Shown in pieces: positions 8,067-15,559 of a stretch of DNA of 64,000 nt. Position 1 is the stretch's first letter; each line of letters starts with the position of its first letter. Under the pieces are notes generated by a model. It did no database searches and was not told the DNA's origin. It worked only from the letters and a program-made list of their open reading frames with translations. The translations under genes were made by a program, and so were the position numbers. Origin of the DNA: Sulfidibacterium sp036244975 (GTDB taxonomy: Bacteria; Bacteroidota; Bacteroidia; Bacteroidales; F082); the NCBI GenBank assembly GCA_036244975.1, contig BTTE01000003.1, forward strand, positions 1-64,000, read 5' to 3'.

Positions 8067-9323
8067 ATGTCAATGGATGAGTTATTAACCAAAGAAGAAA
8101 TTGCCCTGCGCGAAAAAATGCAGGACTTTGTTAAATGGGTGCCCGGTCAGTTGTTGCTGGATATGGATGCCGATAAAGTACGATATCCGATGGAATTTAT
8201 CCGCGAAGCGGGAAAAAGAAACCTGCTGGGATTGCGTTTTGACAAAAAATGGGGCGGATCCGGCTTGCCATGGACCAGCGAAATGACAGTCCTCGAAGAA
8301 GTCGGCCTGCTCGGTACGTCGCTGGGATGTCTCTACTCGCTATTTTCCATTGTTGGCGAAGCGCTTCATGTTTTTGGTACTGAGGAACAGAAACAACGGT
8401 TTCTAATTCCCATGCTGAAAGGAGAGACCGGCGTGGCGGAAGGACTTACCGAGCCACGTGGGGGTTCCGATTTTTTTGCCGCTACCACCAAAGCCACCCG
8501 CAAAGGCGACGTGTTTTACCTGAACGGACAGAAACGTTTTGTTGTGGGTGCCGAAGGCGCCGACCTGATTCTCGTTTATGCCAAAGTAGAAGGTATCGGA
8601 GATGCAAAAAAAGCCATGACCGCTTTTCTCGTGGAACGCGGACCCGGTGTGAAAGTGGAACATGTTTACGGTCTGATGGGCACACGCGGTGGTGGCACAG
8701 GACGGCTGGTATTTAAAAATGCTGCCGTCCCCGTGGAAAATGTTCTCGGTGGCGAAGCGGGCATCGGTAACGGAACACGCGTCTTTCATCAAATGATGAT
8801 TCCCGAACGGCTGACCTCCGCCGGTGCAGCTGTGGGAATGGCAAGAGGGGCTTTCGAAGTGGCCGCCCGTTATGCCGATAAAAGAAAAGCTTTCGGACGG
8901 AAAATCAGAGCTTTCGAAGCTGTCAGCGCCAAAGTCTCCGATAGCCTTACGCTGTTAGATGCTTCGCGGGCTATCAATTATTTGGCTGCCAAAACAGCTG
9001 ATGCCCCGGTATCGGCAGGGCAAATTCGCCGAATGGTTTCAGAAGCCAAAAAGTTCTCCACAGAATCGGCCTGGAAAATTGTTAACCACGCCATGCAAAT
9101 AATGGGTGGTATCGGCTACACCAACATTTATCCCGTTGAAAAGATGCTCCGCGACACCCGGCTTATCACCATTTGGACCGGTACTAACGAAATTATGGAT
9201 TTAGTGATTCAGCACGAGTTTTACAAAGATTTTCTTACGCAAAAACTGAAAAGCCGCGACATAGAAAAAGATGCCGAAGGTGCCGGTTTGCCGGATGAGA
9301 AAATCTATAACGACGAAGAGTAG
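8067..9323 (+). CDS. Acyl-CoA dehydrogenase
   Basis: A 418-residue flavoprotein of the acyl-CoA dehydrogenase family, which oxidises acyl-CoA to enoyl-CoA with FAD. Family signatures are GLTEPRGGSDF (about 126-136), the RKAFGRKI segment (273-280) and MQIMGGIGYTNIYPVEKMLRD. The C-terminal position that carries the catalytic Glu in medium-chain enzymes (YEG) is Thr371 here (IWTGTNEI). A Glu in MIPERL (Glu247) occupies the helix-G site used as the base in isovaleryl- and long-chain-type enzymes, so the enzyme is probably active. It forms an operon with the ligase 35 bp upstream. Substrate unknown. Confidence 0.92.
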   Translation: MSMDELLTKEEIALREKMQDFVKWVPGQLLLDMDADKVRYPMEFIREAGKRNLLGLRFDKKWGGSGLPWTSEMTVLEEVGLLGTSLGCLYSLFSIVGEALHVFGTEEQKQRFLIPMLKGETGVAEGLTEPRGGSDFFAATTKATRKGDVFYLNGQKRFVVGAEGADLILVYAKVEGIGDAKKAMTAFLVERGPGVKVEHVYGLMGTRGGGTGRLVFKNAAVPVENVLGGEAGIGNGTRVFHQMMIPERLTSAGAAVGMARGAFEVAARYADKRKAFGRKIRAFEAVSAKVSDSLTLLDASRAINYLAAKTADAPVSAGQIRRMVSEAKKFSTESAWKIVNHAMQIMGGIGYTNIYPVEKMLRDTRLITIWTGTNEIMDLVIQHEFYKDFLTQKLKSRDIEKDAEGAGLPDEKIYNDEE

Positions 9324-9504
9324 GAGCGGTTTGTCTTTTTCCCGTCATCCGGGAAAACCACAGACTGCATCCGATGTGGTGAAAAGGACATACAAGTTCA
9401 TTTTTCAGTACCCTAAATTTAGGAAAAGAAAGGCTACAAAAGAAAGTGCCTAAAGTCTCATGGGAACAGTCATTGCTATTCCCCATTCACTGTCACATTT
9501 TTCT

Positions 9505-9512
9505 TATTTTTG
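9505..9512 (+). promoter_or_regulatory. -7 box of the GGGP synthase gene
   Basis: TATTTTTG, an exact TAnnTTTG match, 76 bp before the ATG at 9589. Confidence 0.4.
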
Positions 9513-9588
9513 TTGAAGAATATTTCCGGGACATCAGGCTTGTCTTTATTTTGGGTTTGCATTGATAATCAGAAATAACCACTAAAAC

Positions 9589-10323
9589 ATGAAAATAATT
9601 GATCTTTTTCAGAAACAGCAGAAGCAGATGGCCATTCTTATTGATCCGGATAAACAATCGGATAATCAGCATGAGAAAATTGCTAAAATTGCACAAAATG
9701 CCGGGACTGACTTTTTCTTTGTAGGGGGAAGCCTGCTTACCAGCGACAGCCTTTATCATTGCATCCGGACATTGAAAGAAAACAGTGATATTCCGGTGGT
9801 ACTTTTTCCCGGAAACACTTACCAGGTGAGTCGTAATGCGGATGCTATGCTTTTCCTTTCCCTCATTTCGGGACGAAACCCTGATATGCTTATCGGCATG
9901 CATGTGATTGCAGCACCTTATATTAAGTTAAGCGGAATAGAAACCATGCCAACGGGTTACATGCTTATTGACAGCGGAAAACCTACTTCGGTGAGTTATA
10001 TGAGCAACTCTTTCCCTATTCCCAACGATAAAAAAGACATTGCCGCCTGTACGGCTATGGCCGGAGAAATGCTGGGGCTGCGGCTTATTTTTATGGATGC
10101 CGGTAGTGGTGCCGAAACGCCCGTTCCATCCGGAATGATTCGGTTTGTGAAAGATTCTATTAGTGTTCCTTTGCTTGTGGGTGGCGGTATCCGGACAGCC
10201 AAAGCAGCAAAAGAAAGTCTGCAGGCCGGTGCCGATACCATTGTTGTCGGCAACCGTTTTGAAGAAAAACCGGAACTCATTTCCGAATTTGCCGAAGTGG
10301 TAAAAAACGAAAATGCCCGGTAA
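9589..10323 (+). CDS. Geranylgeranylglyceryl phosphate synthase family (PcrB-like)
   Basis: A 244-residue TIM-barrel prenyltransferase. In archaea this family joins sn-glycerol-1-phosphate to geranylgeranyl diphosphate, the first step of ether lipids. Bacteroidota carry their own group. Visible signatures are the opening QMAILIDPDK, the GGSLLTSD loop, YMLIDSGKPTSVSYMSN, and the phosphate-binding LVGGGIRTAKAAKESLQAGADTIVVGN near the C-terminus. Length is normal. No glycerol-1-phosphate dehydrogenase is nearby. The lipid product in this organism cannot be inferred from sequence. Confidence 0.9.
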   Translation: MKIIDLFQKQQKQMAILIDPDKQSDNQHEKIAKIAQNAGTDFFFVGGSLLTSDSLYHCIRTLKENSDIPVVLFPGNTYQVSRNADAMLFLSLISGRNPDMLIGMHVIAAPYIKLSGIETMPTGYMLIDSGKPTSVSYMSNSFPIPNDKKDIAACTAMAGEMLGLRLIFMDAGSGAETPVPSGMIRFVKDSISVPLLVGGGIRTAKAAKESLQAGADTIVVGNRFEEKPELISEFAEVVKNENAR

Positions 10324-10576
10324 ACGCTCACAACGAGCAAATATTATGCTTCATTTTGGTGAATTGATTTTTTCGTTTGTCATTCCCTGAAACAGGTTGA
10401 CAGAAAAAAGAGGTTCGCATGGAAAAAAATTTCGGTTACATTGCGAAAAATGTAAAGCGCTGTATATCACAACAAATCGTTTAAATTAAGAAAACTCATT
10501 CTTAAAAAAGCATTAAAAACCAAAAGAGCCTGAATTTCTGCCACTCTGTTGAGAATAGAAATAAAACGGAAATAAA
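10324..10576 (+). other. Intergenic region upstream of the thioredoxin-like gene
   Basis: AT-rich stretch of about 250 bases between the GGGP synthase gene and the metal/thiol module, with no convincing ORF in either strand. No hairpin with a T-run or tRNA-like fold was seen. Confidence 0.6.
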
Positions 10577-10610
10577 TTTGGTGACCACCCCCCGCCAAGC
10601 CTCATCTTTG
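10577..10610 (+). promoter_or_regulatory. Candidate promoter with C-tract operator of the metal/thiol module
   Basis: TTTG at 10577-10580 and CATCTTTG at 10603-10610 resemble the Bacteroidota -33 and -7 elements (one mismatch in the latter). Between them is GACCACCCCCCGCC, a C-run of six. CsoR/RcnR-family repressors recognise G/C tracts in this position, and a CsoR-type gene follows as the second gene, so this may be its operator. The element is inferred from composition and position only. Confidence 0.35.
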
Positions 10611-10647
10611 CACCGTAGTTTAATATTAACCATTAAAAACTAAAACA

Positions 10648-10920
10648 ATGAAACGACAGATTGAAGTATTTACAGCTGGATGTCCGGTATGCGAACCGGC
10701 AGTAAAAACAGTAAAAGAAATGGCTTGCGCCTCTTGTGAAGTAACTGTTTACAACCTTGTTGAGCAATGCGAATCGAAGATATGTATTGACAAGATGAAA
10801 GAATATAACATCACTTCCTTACCCGCTGTAGTCGTAAACGGAAAATTACTATCCTGTTGCAAAGGCAGGGGGGTGACGAAAGAAGATCTAGTCGCTGCGG
10901 GAGTTGGAAAAGCAATTTAA
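10648..10920 (+). CDS. Cysteine-rich thioredoxin-fold protein
   Basis: A 90-residue cytoplasmic protein with the thioredoxin/glutaredoxin shape: an N-terminal strand, a CPVC active-site pair (Cys12, Cys15), and a cis-Pro loop at SLPA (Pro59). It has eight cysteines in 90 residues, including ACASC (27/30), Cys41, Cys46 and a Cys-Cys pair at 70/71, far above a normal thioredoxin. Similar small proteins occur beside metal-resistance genes in Bacteroidota, suggesting a thiol/metal-handling role. The next gene is a CsoR-HMA regulator 77 bp downstream, with a strong hairpin between. Function is inferred. Confidence 0.75.
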   Translation: MKRQIEVFTAGCPVCEPAVKTVKEMACASCEVTVYNLVEQCESKICIDKMKEYNITSLPAVVVNGKLLSCCKGRGVTKEDLVAAGVGKAI

Positions 10921-10944
10921 ATTAAATTGCAGCTTGATTTAACC

Positions 10945-10984
10945 ATACACTTCAATCTCTGGTTTTAGGGATTGGAGTGTATTT
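10945..10984 (+). terminator. Hairpin between thioredoxin-like gene and CsoR-HMA gene
   Basis: A long stem (10945-10960 with 10967-10982, two G-T pairs) with loop GGTTTT, followed by ATTTAA. It lies between the two genes and could be a partial terminator or an mRNA-stabilising hairpin. The weak T-run favours attenuation over full termination. Confidence 0.6.
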
Positions 10985-10997
10985 AACAGGATAAGTT

Positions 10998-11582
10998 ATG
11001 TTGTTACCTAAAGATTTAACAAAAGACCTTAAAGACCGATTGAATAGTATAAAAGGACAGGTTGAAGGCGTGATAAGAATGCTTGATGAAAGCAACGACC
11101 CTACACAGATATTAAATCAATTCAAAGCAGCAAATAAAGGCTTTGAAAAAGCCCAGCACCTTTTGTTGGACGAAGTTTTCAGAAAAACATTGGCGATAAA
11201 GATTGCACAGGCTTTAGAAACCTGCCCGGGTGATTGTGGGCAAGAAGAAAAAATTGCCACTATTAGAAAGCAATTCCCGGATTTAAATCTTTATGAGCTT
11301 ACCGGTAAGATGAAAGAAATAGAAACTATTGATAAGTTTCTACAAACAAAACCTAATGAAACTATGGAAGAAATAACGCTGAATATTGATAATATGGTTT
11401 GTCATGGATGTGCAGAAAAAATAGCAGACACGTTGAAAGGTTTAGATGGAGTAAAAAAAGTAAAAACGAAAATTATAAAAAAGTTGGTTCAGGTAGAGTT
11501 CAATCCTGATAAAACAGACAAAACACAAATTGAAACTGCGTTGACTAAAGCAGGATATGAACCAGGGAAACCTGAAAGATGA
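10998..11582 (+). CDS. CsoR-type (DUF156) regulator fused to a heavy-metal-associated (HMA) domain
   Basis: A 194-residue fusion. Residues 8-75 match the metal-sensitive repressor fold (LKDRLNSIKGQVEGVIRML). Residues 123-190 are an HMA domain with the metal site MVCHGC (Cys135, Cys138). A linker carries a second Cys pair, CPGDC (76, 80). The Cys-His-Cys ligands that copper sensors of the CsoR family use are not seen: the Cys site falls in DPTQIL, the His site aligns with Val60 and the second Cys site with Thr64. Sensing may have moved to the HMA domain. It is likely to control its own unit with the thioredoxin-like gene. The metal cannot be stated. Confidence 0.8.
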   Translation: MLLPKDLTKDLKDRLNSIKGQVEGVIRMLDESNDPTQILNQFKAANKGFEKAQHLLLDEVFRKTLAIKIAQALETCPGDCGQEEKIATIRKQFPDLNLYELTGKMKEIETIDKFLQTKPNETMEEITLNIDNMVCHGCAEKIADTLKGLDGVKKVKTKIIKKLVQVEFNPDKTDKTQIETALTKAGYEPGKPER

Positions 11583-11729
11583 AAACCAGGAAAGTATTTC
11601 TTTATCCTACAGTTTTAATGTATTTTGTTGAATCTTAGCAATATGGTGTTTTTCGGCAGGCCCTAAGTAAGTAAAAACGGTCAACCTTATTCAGGCATCA
11701 ATAATCAGCAACCATTCACTATTCCCAAT

Positions 11730-12986
11730 TCACCACTCACCATTCTCCATTCCCTCCAGCCGTAGCCGTAGCATATTGAGCGCTGCCAAAGCCGACCGCC
11801 GGATGTTTCTTCCGCGATGTTCTCCAAAATGAAACAGCCGGGCTTCGGTGTCTCCGGATCCTGTCAGCGCCAGCCAAACTGTTCCCACCGGCTTTTCTTC
11901 TGTGCCTCCATCCGGCCCTGCAATACCCGAAACGGCAAGACAATAATCGGTCTTCAGTTTTTTCCTTGCGCCTTCTGCCATTTCGGTTACCACTTCGCGG
12001 CTGACAGCACCGTGCTTTTCCAGTGTTTCCGGTCTGACGCCAAGCAATTCCGATTTAATCCGGTTGGAGTAGGAAATCACGGAGCCTTCAAAATAGTCAG
12101 AACTGCCCGGAATCCCGGTAATCAAATGAGCAATGTAGCCGCCGGTACAACTTTCAGCGGTGGATACAGTTTTTTTATTTTTCAGCAACAACTGTCCTAT
12201 AACCTCTTCGAGGCTAACTTCATCAAAACCGAAAATAATTTCCGGAATAAGCATTTTGAGACTTTCCACCTGCTCATTAACTTCGGCTTCCAGTTTTTGC
12301 CGGCCTTTCCCTCTCCCCGACAACCTAAGTCTGACAATGCCAGGTTGTGGCAGATAGGCCAGCTTGATATGGGATGGCAAATTATTTTCCCACATTTTGA
12401 TTTTCTCCGACAGCATCGATTCGGGCATCCCTGTGGTCATAATGGTTTTGTTCACAATGGCATCCATTCTGAAATGGCTGATGATGGCCGGAATCACCTG
12501 TTCCTCCATCATAGCTTTCATTTCAAAAGGCACACCGGGCATAGATACGGCCACTTTGCCATCCTGTTCGAACCACATTCCCGGAGCAGTTCCGTTTTTA
12601 TTAAACAACGGTTTGCATTTTTCCGGAATCATAGCTTGCTGACGGTTAACTTCGGTAACGGGAAATTTTCGGGCGGCAAATATTTTTTTTACCTGTTCAA
12701 AAGCAGGCTCGTGAAAAATAAGTTTCGAGTCAAAATATTCCGCCAGTGCTTTCTTGGTAATATCGTCTTTTGTAGGGCCCAGTCCGCCCGAAATGAGTAC
12801 AACACCGGCTCTTTTAAAGGCCTGATCCAATGTATTTTTAATGGCTTCTGCATCGTCTGCTATGGTAGTAGTTTGTACTACGGATACCCCTGCTTTGTTC
12901 AACTGTGCAGCCATCCATGAAGCATTGGTGTTGACAACCTGCCCGATCAGCAACTCATCTCCGATATTAATAATTTCTGCTTTCAT
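11730..12986 (-). CDS. cinA: Competence/damage-inducible protein CinA family (nicotinamide-nucleotide amidase)
   Basis: A 418-residue cytoplasmic protein with two parts: an N-terminal MoaB/MogA-like domain (residues 1-about 250, MKAEIINIGDELLIGQVVNT, GGLGPTKDDIT) and a C-terminal CinA/PncC amidase domain (about 255-412, TAESCTGGYIAHLIT, SGIAGPDGGTEEKPVGTVW). The PncC domain removes the amide from nicotinamide mononucleotide for NAD recycling. The ATG at 12986 is chosen because it is followed directly by the family motif. Its last residues MENGEW are encoded by a CCATTCNCC-like microrepeat tract that runs on past the stop. It is divergent to the nucleoside phosphorylase gene. Confidence 0.95.
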   Translation of the reverse strand: MKAEIINIGDELLIGQVVNTNASWMAAQLNKAGVSVVQTTTIADDAEAIKNTLDQAFKRAGVVLISGGLGPTKDDITKKALAEYFDSKLIFHEPAFEQVKKIFAARKFPVTEVNRQQAMIPEKCKPLFNKNGTAPGMWFEQDGKVAVSMPGVPFEMKAMMEEQVIPAIISHFRMDAIVNKTIMTTGMPESMLSEKIKMWENNLPSHIKLAYLPQPGIVRLRLSGRGKGRQKLEAEVNEQVESLKMLIPEIIFGFDEVSLEEVIGQLLLKNKKTVSTAESCTGGYIAHLITGIPGSSDYFEGSVISYSNRIKSELLGVRPETLEKHGAVSREVVTEMAEGARKKLKTDYCLAVSGIAGPDGGTEEKPVGTVWLALTGSGDTEARLFHFGEHRGRNIRRSALAALNMLRLRLEGMENGEW

Positions 12987-12999
12987 GCGTTTAATATTG

Positions 13000-13007
13000 T
13001 AGCTTTG
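13000..13007 (+). promoter_or_regulatory. -7 box of the nucleoside phosphorylase gene
   Basis: TAGCTTTG, an exact TAnnTTTG match, 26 bp before the ATG at 13034. It abuts the cinA -7 box on the other strand. Confidence 0.5.
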
Positions 13008-13015
13008 CAAAGGTA
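13008..13015 (-). promoter_or_regulatory. -7 box of cinA
   Basis: TACCTTTG on the minus strand, exact match to TAnnTTTG, 21 bp before the cinA ATG at 12986. It is back to back with the phosphorylase box. Confidence 0.5.
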
Positions 13016-13033
13016 AATGATAAAGACAATACG

Positions 13034-13909
13034 ATGGAACTAAAAAATGCAGAATTAGTGCTGAATGCAGACGGAAGCATTTACCATGTGAAACTCAATC
13101 CGGGCGATGTGGCCGAAACCATTTTTTTGGTAGGCGACCCTGATCGTGCCAAAATGATTTCCAAATATTTTGATACCATTGAATTTGCCGGCCAAAACCG
13201 TGAAATAAACACTTTTACAGGAACTTACAAAGGCAAACGGCTGACTGTTCTGTCCACGGGAATGGGTCCCGACAACGTGGAAATTGTGGTGAACGAACTG
13301 GATGCCTTGTTTAATATTGATTTTAAAACCAGAACACCCAAAAAGGATAAAACTTCACTGAACCTGATTCGTATCGGCACTACCGGCGCCCTTCAGGCCG
13401 ACATTGGCGTTGTGCAGTCGTACCTCGTTTCGGAGTATGCCCTGGGATTAGATGGTCTCGCTTATTTTTATGAAGATGGCCCTCGGGTTCTTCAGCAAGA
13501 GTTGACAGATACCTTCATTAATTATATGAATTGGGACGAAAGATTGCCACGTCCTTACGGAATTAAAGGTTCCGAATATCTGATTGAAAAATTGTCCATC
13601 GGCTGGCGCAAAGGAATTACCCTTACCGCTCCCGGGTTTTATGCCCCGCAAGGGCGTGAGCTGAGACTCAAAGTACACGACAAAAGTATCATTGAACGTG
13701 CCGGAAAATTTGAATATCAGGGACAGAAAATTACCAATTTCGAGATGGAAACATCGGCTTTATATTCTCTTTCGGCCATGCTCGGTCACGAAGCCATGAC
13801 AGTTTGCGATGTGATAGCCAACCGTGTTACCGATGAATTTAATCCCAACTACAAAAACAGCATGAAAAACCTGGTTCAGAACATGCTGGACAGGGTGCTC
13901 GTACTTTAA
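13034..13909 (+). CDS. Nucleoside phosphorylase (uridine phosphorylase-like)
   Basis: A 291-residue cytoplasmic enzyme of the PNP/UDP phosphorylase superfamily, which splits nucleosides with phosphate to a base and ribose-1-phosphate. Signatures are FLVGDPDRAKMIS near residue 32, the later LSTGMGPDNVEIVV, IRIGTTGALQ and the substrate-site NFEMETSALYSLSAM near residue 236. Length is above the 250 residues of enteric uridine phosphorylase, as in other Bacteroidota versions. The substrate base cannot be assigned. A single-gene unit with its own promoter. Confidence 0.88.
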   Translation: MELKNAELVLNADGSIYHVKLNPGDVAETIFLVGDPDRAKMISKYFDTIEFAGQNREINTFTGTYKGKRLTVLSTGMGPDNVEIVVNELDALFNIDFKTRTPKKDKTSLNLIRIGTTGALQADIGVVQSYLVSEYALGLDGLAYFYEDGPRVLQQELTDTFINYMNWDERLPRPYGIKGSEYLIEKLSIGWRKGITLTAPGFYAPQGRELRLKVHDKSIIERAGKFEYQGQKITNFEMETSALYSLSAMLGHEAMTVCDVIANRVTDEFNPNYKNSMKNLVQNMLDRVLVL

Positions 13910-14023
13910 AAAAGATATTGAATATTTTTATAAAGTGTACGATGTGCCGTGTGCTTTTTTAGTTGAATACCGGAAAGTACAGGCAATAAAACAGCTGATT
14001 TTTCGTATCCCAATAAGAGTTTG

Positions 14024-14031
14024 TATTTTTG
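14024..14031 (+). promoter_or_regulatory. -7 box of the sensor kinase gene
   Basis: TATTTTTG, exact match to TAnnTTTG, 17 bp before the GTG at 14049. Confidence 0.5.
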
Positions 14032-14048
14032 GTATTTAAATTTTTACC

Positions 14049-15545
14049 GTGGAGCTTTATTCGAAAAAAAAACGTTGGAAGATTATTCTCGTCATTTTAG
14101 GGGTTCTCATTATTGCCGCTTCTTTATTCTACACCAATATGCTGGTAACGAAATTTGCCCGGGCCGAACGACGAAACGTGCGACTGTGGGCCGATGCAGT
14201 ACACAGAAAACTGCGTCTGGTAAAATATACCGATGCCTTTTTTAGCCGGCTTCGAAATTCCGAACGACAAAAAGTAGAACTGCTCGCTGATGTTTATAAA
14301 CGATTGCTCTACAGCAAAAATTCCTCGGATGTTACCTTTTACCTCGATATTATCAATCGGAATAAAGATATTCCGGTAATTATCACTGATCAGACCAATA
14401 AAATTATCTTATCCAGAAACCTCTATCCGCAGGGAGACAGTTCTTTGTATCTCCGGGGTAAACTCAAAGAGGAATTTTCGGTTTATCCACCTATTCCTAT
14501 TCCTCGCACAGGGACCAAATTGTATTATAAGAATTCATTAGTTTTCAATCAACTACAGGATGTATTGAATGATTATATTTCTGTTTTTATGTCGGAAATT
14601 ACTGCCAACTCATCCAACGTTCCGGTCATTGTTACCGATAGCACGCAAACCAACATTATCCAGTTTGGAAACCTGAATGATGTACGTATGAGCAACCCGG
14701 CTTATGCCAACAAAATGCTCCGGGAGATGAAAAATCAAAATGTGCCCATCGAAATAAATTTTTCGGAACAGGGGAAGGCCTATATCTTTTATAAGGATTC
14801 TGAATTATTAACAAAAATGAAATGGTTTCCGGTAGCTCAAATTCTGGTCATCGGCTTTTTCCTTTTTATTGCATATTTGTTGTTTAGCTCTTCGAGAAGA
14901 TCGGAGCAAAATCGCGTGTGGGTAGGCATGGCCAAAGAAACCGCACATCAAATCGGGACACCTTTGTCTTCTATTTTGGCCTGGGTTGAGCTGATAAGAA
15001 TGGATGAAGGCAATGCCAAACAGGCCTCCGAAGAAATTACAAAGGACGTAAAACGACTCGAAGTTATCACCGAAAGGTTTTCCAAAATCGGTTCCACACC
15101 AAGTCTGGAAGAAGACAACATCACTAAAATTATTTATGATACATTGGCTTACCTCAAGCCACGTTCGCCACGAAAAGTGCAGTACAACATATTGTTTCCC
15201 CGCGAAAAAGAAATTATTCTGCCGGTTAACGCCTCCCTTTTCAGCTGGGTTTTGGAAAACCTTTGTAAAAACGCCATCGATGCCATGGATGGTAAAGGGA
15301 ATATTACCATCGATGTGCAGGAAGAAAGTAAACACGTTGTTGTGGATATTATTGATACGGGAAAAGGTATTCCGCTTACCGAACAAAAGTCGGTATTTAA
15401 TCCCGGATACACCAGCAAAAAGCGCGGATGGGGGCTTGGCCTTTCACTGGCCAAAAGAATCATTCAGGAATACCACAAAGGGAAAGTTTATGTCAAGAGC
15501 TCTTCCTCCAAAGGAACGACGTTTCGTATCATCCTGAAAAAATAA
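14049..15545 (+). CDS. Membrane sensor histidine kinase
   Basis: A 498-residue inner-membrane kinase with a GTG start. A first helix lies at about residues 10-32, a periplasmic segment follows, and a second helix is at about 260-283. Then comes the dimerisation/H-box AKETAHQIGTPLSSI with the phospho-accepting His, and a HATPase domain with NAIDAM (N box), DTGKGI (G1) and GWGLGLSLA (G2). The HQIGTPL form of the H-box is common in Bacteroidota. No response regulator lies nearby, so it is an orphan kinase. It is followed 14 bp later by hemW and they may be cotranscribed. The signal sensed is unknown. Confidence 0.9.
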   Translation: MELYSKKKRWKIILVILGVLIIAASLFYTNMLVTKFARAERRNVRLWADAVHRKLRLVKYTDAFFSRLRNSERQKVELLADVYKRLLYSKNSSDVTFYLDIINRNKDIPVIITDQTNKIILSRNLYPQGDSSLYLRGKLKEEFSVYPPIPIPRTGTKLYYKNSLVFNQLQDVLNDYISVFMSEITANSSNVPVIVTDSTQTNIIQFGNLNDVRMSNPAYANKMLREMKNQNVPIEINFSEQGKAYIFYKDSELLTKMKWFPVAQILVIGFFLFIAYLLFSSSRRSEQNRVWVGMAKETAHQIGTPLSSILAWVELIRMDEGNAKQASEEITKDVKRLEVITERFSKIGSTPSLEEDNITKIIYDTLAYLKPRSPRKVQYNILFPREKEIILPVNASLFSWVLENLCKNAIDAMDGKGNITIDVQEESKHVVVDIIDTGKGIPLTEQKSVFNPGYTSKKRGWGLGLSLAKRIIQEYHKGKVYVKSSSSKGTTFRIILKK

Positions 15546-15559
15546 AGTAATGTAAACTT

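Noticed and set aside
9337..9357. TTTTCCCG/CGGGAAAA hairpin after the acyl-CoA dehydrogenase as terminator
   Set aside because: Short stem and no T-run after it on either strand.
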